Shown here: piece after piece, positions 8,255-16,520 of the stretch
How positions within the stretch are numbered: the first letter of the stretch is position 1
Layout of the letters: each line of letters opens with the position of its first letter
NCBI GenBank assembly: GCA_000014925.1
Contig: CP000475.1
Coordinates: 1-64,000 of the forward strand
DNA length: 64,000 bases
DNA from: Paenarthrobacter aurescens TC1
GTDB taxonomy: Bacteria; Actinomycetota; Actinomycetes; Actinomycetales; Micrococcaceae
Direction of reading: 5' to 3'
The notes under the pieces: model-generated
What the model was told of the DNA's origin: nothing
Database searches by the model: none
The model's input: only the letters and a program-made list of their open reading frames with translations
Program-made: the position numbers and the translations under genes

Positions 8255-8884
8255 ATGCGCCGTTTTCATCGCAACACCGTCGCGGCCCTGGCGGCCGCCG
8301 TGCTCATGCTCGGCGCAGCAGCATGCGGGGGAGAGGACGACCCGAAGGGCGGCGACGGGAACAGCCCGTCACCGACCACCAGCACCTCGCCCACGGAGGA
8401 CGCCTCGCAGGCGTCGGACGCGTGGAAGAGCAAGTACACCAAGGCCCAGCTGACGTCCTACGAGGACGCCTTGGCCCGATGGAACGAGTACGAGCAGCGC
8501 TCCGCGCCGCTCTGGGCGCGGGGTAAGGCCACCGAGGCCGCGGCCAAGCTGTTCAAGAGCTACTTCCCCTCACCGTTCTGGCAGAGCCAGTACCGCCGCC
8601 TCGCCTCCTACGAGCAGGTTGACGTGAAGATCGAAGGGACGCCAGGCATCTACTGGTCCAAGGCCAAGAGCATCAGCGACAACGGCCTCAGCGTCGAAAT
8701 CCAACAGTGCGTGGATAACACCCAGATCAAGGTCACCCAGCGGGGTAAGCCAGCCAAGCCGGTCCGCGCTCAACAGAAGCCAAACCTAAGGATCATCAGC
8801 CTCTCGAAGCCGGAGGGGCACGACTGGCTCATCTACGGCATCAAGGACGCATCGAGCGGGAAGCCGAAGCCATGCGAGCCCTGA
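8255..8884 (+). CDS. Predicted lipoprotein at the head of the Tad-type operon
   Basis: A 209-residue protein with basic N-terminus, hydrophobic segment and lipobox-like LGAAAC, then a Ser/Thr/Pro/Asp-rich linker typical of surface-tethered lipoproteins. The mature domain (YTKAQLTSYEDALARWNEYE onward) has an alternating helix-strand pattern resembling small NTF2-like domains; that fold is a guess. ATG 8255 is preferred because GGGAGG lies 10 bases upstream; TTG 8246 and GTG 8249 are in frame. The end overlaps the next gene by 13 bases, so it is the first gene of the pilus operon. It may be an extracytoplasmic assembly or anchoring factor. Confidence 0.65.
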   Translation: MRRFHRNTVAALAAAVLMLGAAACGGEDDPKGGDGNSPSPTTSTSPTEDASQASDAWKSKYTKAQLTSYEDALARWNEYEQRSAPLWARGKATEAAAKLFKSYFPSPFWQSQYRRLASYEQVDVKIEGTPGIYWSKAKSISDNGLSVEIQQCVDNTQIKVTQRGKPAKPVRAQQKPNLRIISLSKPEGHDWLIYGIKDASSGKPKPCEP

Positions 8885-9843
8885 GAGCAGTCGTCCTGAT
8901 GTGCGGACTCGTGTTGAGCAGTCTGCTCGTACCGAGTGGCGCCGCACATGCTGGCGGCGGCGCGCCCAGCTGTCCCGCCGGTGAAACGCCGCAGCAGATT
9001 CCCGGTGGCTGGATCTGTGTCGTCGTGGTGAATCCGGGCACGCCCGGCGGCTCAGATAACGGGGGCAATACCGGCGGGTCCGGGTCGACCGGCGGCACTC
9101 CGGCGGTGTGCAACGACATCTACACCGGCGAGGAGGTGCCATGCACGGACCCGAACGCTGGCGCGTGGTTCCCGGGCGCGATGAACGGGGCAGGCTGCAA
9201 CGCCTTCATGCTTTCTCCTCAGCCGCCGGCCGGAGACCCGATGTGGGAGGGCCATGATCCTTCCGAGGGCTCGGTGTGGGGATGCGACACCGACTTCGCC
9301 AACAACGGCAACACGTTCTTTGTCCCGAATGGGGAGGGCCCGACGGTCGTCGACCCGGCGGTGTTGGCTCAGCGGGCTCTGGGGCGAATGAAGTTGGTGT
9401 CGGCCGACGCCCAGATCGCTCCGGGGCCGGACTTCCACACCTACATCAACATCGATAACTGGCTGTGGCTGCCGGCCGGACAGTGGGAAACGCTGAGCCT
9501 GTCGGTGGCTGCTGGGCCGACGCGAGTGACGGTCACCGCGGCTCCGACGCGGGTGGACTGGAACATGGGCAACGGCGAGACGAAGCAGTGCACCGACGCG
9601 GGTCGGGAGTGGAAGAAGGGCATGGGTGACGCCGCGACGACCACGTGCAGTTACGCCTACACGTCGCTGAAGGACCCGGCCGGAGACAAGCACACCGTGT
9701 CCGCGCAACTCGTCTACTCCGTCACCTGGACCTGCTCCGGCACTTGCCTGACGCCCTCGGGTGACCTCGGCGAAGTCACGGCCCCCGCGGGCGACACGAC
9801 AACTATTGAGGTGCGGCAGCGCCAGACGGTGGTGACCCATTGA
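8872..9843 (+). CDS. Secreted protein of the pilus operon
   Basis: A 323-residue protein with a clear Sec signal peptide (basic MRALR, hydrophobic stretch, GAAHAGGG cleavage region). A Gly/Ser/Thr low-complexity linker follows near residues 52-77, then a Cys-containing domain with a beta-rich C-terminal half (INIDNWLWLPAGQWETLSL; TRVTVTAAPTRVDWNMG). The Cys residues suggest disulfides outside the cytoplasm. It overlaps both its upstream neighbour and the CpaB-like gene, so it is co-translated with the pilus genes. Function unknown; a minor pilus component or wall-associated assembly factor fits. Confidence 0.6.
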   Translation: MRALRAVVLMCGLVLSSLLVPSGAAHAGGGAPSCPAGETPQQIPGGWICVVVVNPGTPGGSDNGGNTGGSGSTGGTPAVCNDIYTGEEVPCTDPNAGAWFPGAMNGAGCNAFMLSPQPPAGDPMWEGHDPSEGSVWGCDTDFANNGNTFFVPNGEGPTVVDPAVLAQRALGRMKLVSADAQIAPGPDFHTYINIDNWLWLPAGQWETLSLSVAAGPTRVTVTAAPTRVDWNMGNGETKQCTDAGREWKKGMGDAATTTCSYAYTSLKDPAGDKHTVSAQLVYSVTWTCSGTCLTPSGDLGEVTAPAGDTTTIEVRQRQTVVTH

Positions 9844-10529
9844 GCACGACGACCAGTCCCCAGCGCACGAACAACGGCCAGTACGGCCTCGACCTCCGCT
9901 CCACGCTCGGCCAGGTAGGCCAGAAGGCACCGCGGCGTCTGGGCTCCTGGGCGGCCGCGATCCTCTTCGTCGTCCTAGTGGTGATCGGCCTGCTGGCACT
10001 GTTCCAGGCCCAAGGTGACAGGGTCGAAGTCCTCGAGGTCACCAAGCCAGTTCCGGCGGGCCAGGTGATCAAGGCCGGCGACGTCCACGCTATCCAAGTT
10101 GCCGGCGTGCCCGGAGCCATCAAGGCCTCCGACGTCGACACCGTGGTCGGGCAGCGGGCCGCCTCCGGTCTGGTTGAGGGTCAGATCCTCACTCCTGAGG
10201 CGGTGACCGGCGACCCGCTCCCGGGCGACGGCGAGCGGCTAGTCGCCCTCCAGCTTCCGCCGGGTCGGGTGCCGGGCGGTCTCGCTGCCGGGGATGTAGT
10301 GAACGTTCTCGCCGTGCCGCAGGAGGGCGCCGCGGCCTCCACGAACCAGCTGCAGGAGCCGCAGGTGCTGGCCGAGGGTGCGCGGGTGCAGTCTGTGGGC
10401 AGCACCGCCGAGGGCAACAAGGTCGTGACCGTGCTCGTCAAGGACGCAGTGTCCGATCCGGTCGCCGCGTACTCCGCCGCCGGCCAGGTGACGATCGTCC
10501 AGGCGCCGCTTGCGTCGGCCGAGGAGTGA
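9840..10529 (+). CDS. cpaB: CpaB/RcpC-like SAF-domain pilus assembly protein
   Basis: A 229-residue protein with one membrane segment (AAAILFVVLVVIGLLALFQ, about residues 39-57) followed by a SAF domain (VTKPVPAGQVIKAGDVHAIQ). The second half resembles the CpaB C-terminal region (ERLVALQLPPGRVPGGLAAG). CpaB proteins connect the inner-membrane Tad machine to the exterior. The start is TTG 9840, overlapping the previous stop. It heads the canonical CpaB-CpaE-CpaF-TadB-TadC order seen here. Confidence 0.8.
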   Translation: MSTTTSPQRTNNGQYGLDLRSTLGQVGQKAPRRLGSWAAAILFVVLVVIGLLALFQAQGDRVEVLEVTKPVPAGQVIKAGDVHAIQVAGVPGAIKASDVDTVVGQRAASGLVEGQILTPEAVTGDPLPGDGERLVALQLPPGRVPGGLAAGDVVNVLAVPQEGAAASTNQLQEPQVLAEGARVQSVGSTAEGNKVVTVLVKDAVSDPVAAYSAAGQVTIVQAPLASAEE

Positions 10530-10535
10530 TCCCGG

Positions 10536-11567
10536 ATGCTGTTCGCTGTTTGCGCTGACCGAGGCGCTCCGGGATCTTCCACGGTGGCCCGCGTCCTGGC
10601 GTCCGCGCGTGGCCTGCCTGCCGTGGTGGTCGGCGCCGACGCCTACGGCGACGACATGGCGTTGAGGGTGCTCCCTGATGGAAAGCACCCGATGCCGGAG
10701 ACGCCGACCGTGCTCGGGATCGGGGCGGGGAAGTCAGCCGAGCGGCCACGACCCACCGGGCCAATAGTTCTCGCCGAGCAGGGCTCGAGGCCGAGGTACG
10801 AGGACCTGTGGCGCGAAGGTTCGCACGAGCTTTCGCCGCTCGTTCGGGTAGTGCCGGGATTCCAGACTGCCGAACAGGGTGCCTCTGCGTCGTGGCAGGT
10901 GCTGGCCGCTGCGCTCGAGGCGCAGAACGGTGCGGTGTTCGCCGATCTGGGTCGAATTCACACCGGCTCCCCGTCCATGCCGATCGCGGCTGCGGCCGAC
11001 GCAATCATTCCCGTCTGCCGGGGCGACCAGATCTCGGTGCAGACGATGGTTGCCCGCCTGGAGCTGCTGGTGTCCGCGATCGCCGAGCGCAACCGTCGCC
11101 CACCCATCGTGGTGCCGGTCGTGATCGCGGACCGCAGGCACGGCGACGCGATCGCCCAAGCGGTCGCGAAGATCCTCAGCGACTCAGCCGTCGCAGCGGC
11201 GGTACGCGGCGTCGCGTGGCTGGCCTGGGACCCGGCCGGCGTGGCCGACCTGGACAACGGTCGCGACCCGTGGGAGAAGCCGCTACGAAAGTCCCCGCTG
11301 ATGCGGTCGGCCCGCAAGGCGATGTGGCACCTGGGCCTTGCAACCGGGCTGGATCACGAAGAGCCGAACGTCAAGCCCGCCGGGGGCAAGTGCAAGCGGG
11401 CGCGAACAACTGCCTCGCCGGGTGAGCAGCTGCGTACCAACCACGCCGCCGAGCTCCCGCAGGCGGCAGCGCCGGCTCCGCCGCTCCAGCCAGGGTGGTC
11501 TCGTCAGGTTGCAAGCGGTGAGTCGAGCCCATCGCATGTGTCGCCGATCGAGGAGAGCCACCGATGA
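10536..11567 (+). CDS. CpaE/TadZ-like ParA-superfamily protein with degenerate P-loop
   Basis: A 343-residue ParA/MinD-like protein in the CpaE/TadZ position, which localises Tad pili in other systems. The P-loop is GAPGSST at residues 11-17, where the catalytic lysine is replaced by Ser, so ATP hydrolysis is doubtful, as in many TadZ proteins. A VVPVVIADRR strand lies near 189. The C-terminal 90 residues are a Pro/Ala-rich tail. The start ATG 10536 is 6 bases after the CpaB stop, and the stop overlaps the ATPase start (ATGA). Confidence 0.7.
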   Translation: MLFAVCADRGAPGSSTVARVLASARGLPAVVVGADAYGDDMALRVLPDGKHPMPETPTVLGIGAGKSAERPRPTGPIVLAEQGSRPRYEDLWREGSHELSPLVRVVPGFQTAEQGASASWQVLAAALEAQNGAVFADLGRIHTGSPSMPIAAAADAIIPVCRGDQISVQTMVARLELLVSAIAERNRRPPIVVPVVIADRRHGDAIAQAVAKILSDSAVAAAVRGVAWLAWDPAGVADLDNGRDPWEKPLRKSPLMRSARKAMWHLGLATGLDHEEPNVKPAGGKCKRARTTASPGEQLRTNHAAELPQAAAPAPPLQPGWSRQVASGESSPSHVSPIEESHR

Positions 11568-12928
11568 CGGACCGGAATCGAGGGGCTGACCACACCTTGT
11601 TGCGGCGCCTGCAGGTGCAGGTCGGCGACCGGTTGGAGAAGGCCGTCACAGACCGCGCCCGAGCTGGCCAACCCGCCATGTCGGGCGAGGACGAGGAAGC
11701 GTTCAAGGCCGAGCTCGCCCACCAGGTGGTGGCCGAGTACGCCCGCGACCTGGCCGAGAAGGGTCAGGGCAGCATGCGATGGGAAGATACCCAAGACCTG
11801 ATCAACGCTCTGAAGAGCTTGCTGTACGGGGCCGGTTCCCTCGACTCCCTGCTCCGCGACCAGCGGATCGAAGAGATCGTCATGAACGGCTGGAACACGG
11901 TCTTCTGCTACTACACCGATGGCACCAAGGCGAAGGTCGCACCGGTGTATGCCTCGAACGAGGAGATGATCGAGGCCATCCAGACCCTCGCCGCTCACGA
12001 GGGCCTGTCCGGGCGGGCGTTCGACAGCGCCAATACGCACGTGAACTTCCGTGTCACCTACGCCATCGACACCCCCGACGGCCCGCAGCCGGGCACGGCG
12101 CGCTTTCAGGCCGTCATGAGTGTGAGCACCGTCCCCACGGTCACGATCCGGCTGCATCCACAGCAGCGGCTCTTCCGGCTCAAGGACCTGGTCGCCAACG
12201 GCACCATGGATCAGCAGCTCGCGGATTTCCTGGCCGCGGCGGTGCGAGCGAAGAAGAACCTCATCATTGGCGGCGAGACCGCAGCCGGGAAGACTGTCCT
12301 GCTGCGTGCGTGCGCCGCCGAGATCGGCCCGGACGAACGGCTGATCACCATCGAACGTGCCCTCGAGCTCGGCCTGGAGGACGACGAGGACGCGCACCCC
12401 GACATCGTGGTGATGGAAGAGCGGCTGCCCAACGCGGAGGGCGAGGGTGCAGTCCCGATGCGGGATCTGCTGATGATCTCCAAGCGCATGCGTCCTGACC
12501 GGGTGATCGTCGGCGAGGTCCTCGGTCCCGAGATCCTCGTGATGTTGAACGCGATGATGCAGGGCAACGACGGCAGCCTGAGCACGATCCACTCGAACTC
12601 CTCGGAGGGGATCGTCGAGAACATCGTCTCCTACGCCATTCAGGCCCCGGAGCGGCTACCGCGCGAGGGTGCGATCAGCATGATCGCCAACGGCCTGGAC
12701 TTCATGATCTTCATGAAGCGCTACCGCGGCGACGGAGAACAGCGCCGCGTCGTTCACTCTGTACGGGAGGTCGTCGGCTACGACGACGACGGGCTGAAGA
12801 GCAACGAGATCTTCAAGCCGGGTCCCGACGGCATGGCTATGCGCGACGTCGAGGTGGGGATCCGGTGCGTCGACGACCTCCGCGCAGCGGGCTACCGCGA
12901 CGTCAACGACCCGGGGCGGTGGGCGTGA
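11564..12928 (+). CDS. tadA: CpaF/TadA-type secretion ATPase
   Basis: A 454-residue type II/IV secretion ATPase that powers pilin polymerisation at the inner face of the membrane. Walker A is GGETAAGKTVLL (about residues 236-247) and Walker B is RVIVGEVLGPE (about 312-322). The Asp box (LITIERALELGLE) and a His box near TIHSNSSEG are in order. The length matches CpaF/TadA. Tight overlap with CpaE upstream and one base to TadB downstream shows a single operon. Here it should drive the Tad-like pilus rather than the T4SS, which has its own VirB4. Confidence 0.92.
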   Translation: MTDRNRGADHTLLRRLQVQVGDRLEKAVTDRARAGQPAMSGEDEEAFKAELAHQVVAEYARDLAEKGQGSMRWEDTQDLINALKSLLYGAGSLDSLLRDQRIEEIVMNGWNTVFCYYTDGTKAKVAPVYASNEEMIEAIQTLAAHEGLSGRAFDSANTHVNFRVTYAIDTPDGPQPGTARFQAVMSVSTVPTVTIRLHPQQRLFRLKDLVANGTMDQQLADFLAAAVRAKKNLIIGGETAAGKTVLLRACAAEIGPDERLITIERALELGLEDDEDAHPDIVVMEERLPNAEGEGAVPMRDLLMISKRMRPDRVIVGEVLGPEILVMLNAMMQGNDGSLSTIHSNSSEGIVENIVSYAIQAPERLPREGAISMIANGLDFMIFMKRYRGDGEQRRVVHSVREVVGYDDDGLKSNEIFKPGPDGMAMRDVEVGIRCVDDLRAAGYRDVNDPGRWA

Positions 12929-12929
12929 C

Positions 12930-13823
12930 ATGGTCGTGGTCCTCGGTCTACTACTCGCGCTCGGGCTGCTCGGCATTCTTCGGCTGGCCAGGGGGCTAAC
13001 GCTCATCCCGGCTGGGATGCTGCAGCTGCCACGCCGCCGCTCTAGCCGTGCTCTGAGTTCGAAGGAAAAGCGGACCATGATCACGGGCGTCGTGGTCGGT
13101 GCCGTGATCCTGGTGGCCACTCGGAACCTAGTGTTCGCCGTTATCGCCGGTTCCGCCGTGGTGCTGTGGCCGATGATCGCTGGCGGCGGCAAGGCCGAAC
13201 GTGCGGCGTTGACCAAGCTGGAGGCACTGGCGCAGTGGACCGAATCGCTGCGCGATCTGGCGCAGAAGGACTCCGGCCTGGAGTCGGTGATCCCGAAGAC
13301 CGTTGACGGCGCCTCCGACGTGCTAGTCGCCCCACTGCGACGGATGTCGCGGAGCCTGAGTGTGCGGGTGCCGCTACCGGAAGCCCTCAGCCGGTTCGCC
13401 GACGATGTGGATGACGCCAAGGCCGACCAGGTGGTCGCCGCGCTCGCGCTGGCGGCACGCCAACGGCAAGGGCGCCTCTCACGCGTCCTCTCGGCGCAGT
13501 CGAAGTCGTTGCGTGAGGAGCTCGAGATCCGAACCAAGGTGATGCGCGAGCGCAACAGCATCCGCCGTGAAGCGGCACAGGTGGCCGGCCTCAGCGCTGT
13601 GCTGATCTTGGCCGCATCACTGTTCGCCCCTCCGTCGCTACCCCACGGTGAGACCGGCGCGGCTGCGCAGCTTCTCCCGCTGGCGCTGGCGGGCGCGTAC
13701 CTGTTCGTGTTCAGCCGCGTCAAGAAGCTCGCTGAGCCAGAGCAGGAGCCACGATTCCTGTCCAGCTCCGCCGAGGTGCTCGACGCGGCCTCGTATCAGC
13801 CCAAGGTGGTGAAGACACTGTGA
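12930..13823 (+). CDS. tadB: TadB-like platform protein
   Basis: A 297-residue polytopic protein of the GspF/T2SF family. Hydrophobic segments lie at about 3-20, 50-85 and 215-260. The intervening soluble part (residues 95-200) carries the helical T2SF motif (LAQKDSGLESVIPKTVDGA; VPLPEALSRFADDVDDAKA). TadB and TadC form the platform that transmits work from the ATPase to the growing pilus. The gene starts one base after the ATPase stop and overlaps tadC. Confidence 0.88.
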   Translation: MVVVLGLLLALGLLGILRLARGLTLIPAGMLQLPRRRSSRALSSKEKRTMITGVVVGAVILVATRNLVFAVIAGSAVVLWPMIAGGGKAERAALTKLEALAQWTESLRDLAQKDSGLESVIPKTVDGASDVLVAPLRRMSRSLSVRVPLPEALSRFADDVDDAKADQVVAALALAARQRQGRLSRVLSAQSKSLREELEIRTKVMRERNSIRREAAQVAGLSAVLILAASLFAPPSLPHGETGAAAQLLPLALAGAYLFVFSRVKKLAEPEQEPRFLSSSAEVLDAASYQPKVVKTL

Positions 13824-14773
13824 CCGCGGTCGTCGTTCTTGGAGCACTCCTCGGGCTTGCGCTGCTTCAGGTGCGCTGGCTCGCGTTCCCACCGGCCCCC
13901 GACCTGATCGGAGAGATCGAGGACTGGCGCCGTGGCCGCGAAAGGGCCACGCAGCGTGCCGCCGGTGGGCCGGCCCCCGTCTCCCCGATCGGCCGGTTGA
14001 CGCGTTGGGTGGTAGAGACGGTCGATCACTACCGTCCCGAGTGGCTCACCAGCCTCGCCCCAGACCTGGCCATCACCCAACGCGAGCTACACAGCTGGCT
14101 GGCGCGAGTAGTCGGCCTGGCGCTGACCTTCGGCCTGGGACCGACGGTCTTGATGCTTGGGCGCAGGCTCGGCGGCAACGACGTCGCACTCCAATGGGGC
14201 CCGATCATTGGGCTCTTCCTCGGCTCGGCTGCGGTGGTGCTGTCCGTGAGGGATCTACGGACCCAGGCAGCCAAGGTGCGAGGCCAGTTCGTTTGGGGCC
14301 TTTCGATCTACCTAGACCTCGTGGCGATGAGCATGGAGGCAGGCAAGGGTCACGCAGAGGCGTTGCCCGCCGCAGCCAAGATGGGTGCCGATCGTGTGGG
14401 CGAGGGCCGCGGGCTTCTGTCTGACACGCGAGTGTTCGGCGAGATCCGCTCGGCCATCCAGCGAGCGCCCGAGAAGGCGATCACGGCGTGGGAGGCCCTC
14501 GGCCGACTTGGTGAGCGGTACGGGATCCGCGAGCTGATCAGTCTGCGCTCGAGCATCGAGCTCGCCAACGACGAAGGCTCGCGGGTGAAGGCCTCACTCA
14601 TTGCCCGCGCCGAGACGATGCGATCTGCCCGGCTGGCGGGGGCTCTTGAGCGCGCCAACAACGCAACCGAGTCGATGCGGCAGCTGACGATGGTTGCCGC
14701 CATCCTCGCCGGGATCTACATCGCGGCGCCCTACATCTTGTCCCTCCGCGCCGCTGCGGGAGTGCCCGGCTGA
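13820..14773 (+). CDS. tadC: TadC-like platform protein
   Basis: A 317-residue second T2SF platform subunit. A membrane segment opens the protein, others lie near 95-115 and 123-143, and a last one at 290-308 (MVAAILAGIYIAAPYILSL). The soluble core contains LVAMSMEAGKGHAEALPAAA and the helical bundle typical of TadC. The GTG start overlaps the tadB stop. A strong ribosome-binding site and a small pilin gene follow after a 60-base gap. Confidence 0.87.
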   Translation: MTAVVVLGALLGLALLQVRWLAFPPAPDLIGEIEDWRRGRERATQRAAGGPAPVSPIGRLTRWVVETVDHYRPEWLTSLAPDLAITQRELHSWLARVVGLALTFGLGPTVLMLGRRLGGNDVALQWGPIIGLFLGSAAVVLSVRDLRTQAAKVRGQFVWGLSIYLDLVAMSMEAGKGHAEALPAAAKMGADRVGEGRGLLSDTRVFGEIRSAIQRAPEKAITAWEALGRLGERYGIRELISLRSSIELANDEGSRVKASLIARAETMRSARLAGALERANNATESMRQLTMVAAILAGIYIAAPYILSLRAAAGVPG

Positions 14774-14834
14774 GCTCGGGCCTCTAGGGGCGCCAGCCCG
14801 TCAAGACATCCTCACTCGGAAAGGAGGAACCGAC

Positions 14835-15023
14835 ATGGTTCAGATGATCAAGATGGTGATGCTCACCCTGTTCATGCGGCTGCAGGCGCGGCCGAAGGAC
14901 GAGCGGGGAGAGGCCGTGCCGTGGCTCATCGTCCTCGGCGCAGGTATCGGCATCGCCTACTTCGCTGGCGACGCGGTCTGGGACTTCGCCAGGTCACTGG
15001 TCGGCAACCTCGGCGGCCAGTAG
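14835..15023 (+). CDS. Flp-like small pilin
   Basis: A 62-residue protein, probably the major pilin. The N-terminal leader ends in KDERGEAVPW, close to the type IVb prepilin pattern, followed by a single hydrophobic segment (LIVLGAGIGIAYFAGDAVW). Flp pilins are this small and lie near tadBC. The perfect AAGGAGG at 14821-14827, 7 bases before ATG 14835, is the strongest Shine-Dalgarno of the operon, as expected for an abundant subunit. No prepilin peptidase gene was seen in the window, so processing must use one elsewhere. Confidence 0.7.
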   Translation: MVQMIKMVMLTLFMRLQARPKDERGEAVPWLIVLGAGIGIAYFAGDAVWDFARSLVGNLGGQ

Positions 15024-15108
15024 TCCTGTCGAGCCAACGAGCCGGACCTGAGGCTCATGCCGTGAGTGCACACGCGAACGACCACGCTTCGTCGAGGAGG
15101 TGAACCCG

Positions 15109-15546
15109 TTGGAGAACCAGTCGACTGTAGGGCGCTGGAGCCTGCTGCGACTTCGCACAGGCCGGCGTCAGCGGCGGCGCCGCGATGAGCGCGGCACCAG
15201 CGGAGTCGTGTTCTTGATGATGGCGACGTCGATGTTCCTGCTGTTCACGATCCTGGTCCAGTACGGCATCAATCTGTACGCCGCCCGGGTTGCCGAGGCA
15301 GCCGCCCGTGAGGGTGCCCAAGCGGCTGCCCACTGGGACGGCACTTCGGGAGATGGCTCGTCCACGGCCAAGGAGTACGTCACGCAGGACGGCTCACCAG
15401 CCGTGCGTGGCTCGACGGTCAGCGCGTCTCGCTCGGGAACGGAGGCCCGAGTCACGGTCACAGTTCAGGTCGCGAGCGTGCTGCCTTGGATGGACGATCC
15501 GATTACCTCCACAGCGACCGCCCCGGTCGAGAGGTGGACGCAGTGA
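15109..15546 (+). CDS. TadE-like pseudopilin
   Basis: A 145-residue protein with the TadE pattern: a basic head RRRRDERGTSG, a hydrophobic helix (VVFLMMATSMFLLFTILVQ), then a small polar domain with AARVAEAAAREGAQAA. TadE proteins are minor pilins processed at the conserved Gly-Glu/Thr region. TTG 15109 is preferred because GAGGAGG (15094-15100) lies 8 bases upstream; GTG 15100 overlaps that site. The stop overlaps the next TadE-like gene. Confidence 0.75.
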   Translation: MENQSTVGRWSLLRLRTGRRQRRRRDERGTSGVVFLMMATSMFLLFTILVQYGINLYAARVAEAAAREGAQAAAHWDGTSGDGSSTAKEYVTQDGSPAVRGSTVSASRSGTEARVTVTVQVASVLPWMDDPITSTATAPVERWTQ

Positions 15547-16028
15547 GCGTCAAGGGCACCCGCGACGTGCGTTGCCGGCGGGCCCGGCTTGCCGAGCGTC
15601 GGCGGCGTGACGAGCGAGGGTCGGCCGCGGTGGAGACGCTCCTCATGGCCTCGGCCGCGCTGGGACTGGTGCTGGTCGTGGTAGCGGCGGGTCGATACGT
15701 CGATGGATCAGCTCAAGCCAACGACGCGGCCTACGCAGCTGCCCGGGCGGCATCGCTGGAGCCAACCTCCGCCGGCGGTATGGCGGCCGGCCGACAGGCT
15801 GCTGAGACGGCCCTCGCGGAGCGTGGGAAGAGCTGCCTGAACCTCTCAGTCTCCTTCGCGGGCAGTGACTTCGCCCCAGGTGGTCAGGTGATCGCTCGCG
15901 TGTCTTGCACCGTCAGCCTCGTCGACACCGGCGCACTCGGCCGCCAGCTGGGCCTGCAGCCCAATCGGGTCTTCACCGAGCAGGCGGTCGTTCCGATCGA
16001 GACCTATCGCAGCGGGAGCAACCAGTGA
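15543..16028 (+). CDS. Second TadE/G-like pseudopilin
   Basis: A 161-residue protein with RRRDERGSAAVETLLMASAA at the membrane boundary, the canonical TadE E-R-G-x-x-x-V-E signature including the glutamate. A hydrophobic helix follows, then a small domain with two cysteines (KSCLN and RVSCTV) that could form a disulfide outside the cell. GTG 15543 overlaps the previous stop and is preceded by GAGGTGG. GTG 15534 is an alternative. It is one of three consecutive pseudopilin genes. Confidence 0.78.
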   Translation: MSVKGTRDVRCRRARLAERRRRDERGSAAVETLLMASAALGLVLVVVAAGRYVDGSAQANDAAYAAARAASLEPTSAGGMAAGRQAAETALAERGKSCLNLSVSFAGSDFAPGGQVIARVSCTVSLVDTGALGRQLGLQPNRVFTEQAVVPIETYRSGSNQ

Positions 16029-16501
16029 AGCGCGCCGGTCACGGGGTCCGGGTTCGTCTCCGGACTGTGCTCCGACGTACGGCACACCGACGTGAATGCC
16101 GGCGAGACGAGCGCGGCGCGGCTGCCGCCTGGACGCTGATCTTGGCCTCGACCGCGTTCGTTGCGCTCCTCGGTTTGGTCGGCGGCGGGGGAGAGCTGAT
16201 CAACGACAAGGTCGAGGCCAAGCGCGCCGCCGAGCAAGCCGCGCGAGCGGGAGCCGACGAGCTCTCGGCGTCGGCAGTGCGATCCGGCAGCGACAAGGTC
16301 GATGTGGGCGCGGCGATCGCCCGCGCCAAGACGGTTCTTCGTCAATCCGGATGGTCGGGCACGGTGCGTGTCAACGGCAGCGAAGTCATCGTCACGGCAA
16401 CTGACACCCGCGAGCCCCAGTTCCTACGGCTGCTTGGCGTGGGCGCGGTCCAGATCCACGAAACCGGATCGGCCGACGCGATCTCCACCCCGAGCGGCTG
16501 A
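16025..16501 (+). CDS. Third TadE/G-like pilus-assembly protein
   Basis: A 158-residue protein. The head carries CRRDERGAAAAWTLILASTA, followed by a hydrophobic helix and an extracellular domain with AKRAAEQAARAGADELS and VTATDTREPQFLRLLG. This is the TadG-like Flp assembly domain. GTG 16025 overlaps the previous stop. It is the last pilin-like gene before the LysM-BTAD gene. Confidence 0.75.
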   Translation: MKRAGHGVRVRLRTVLRRTAHRRECRRDERGAAAAWTLILASTAFVALLGLVGGGGELINDKVEAKRAAEQAARAGADELSASAVRSGSDKVDVGAAIARAKTVLRQSGWSGTVRVNGSEVIVTATDTREPQFLRLLGVGAVQIHETGSADAISTPSG

Positions 16502-16520
16502 GCAAGAAAGAGGTCCCAAC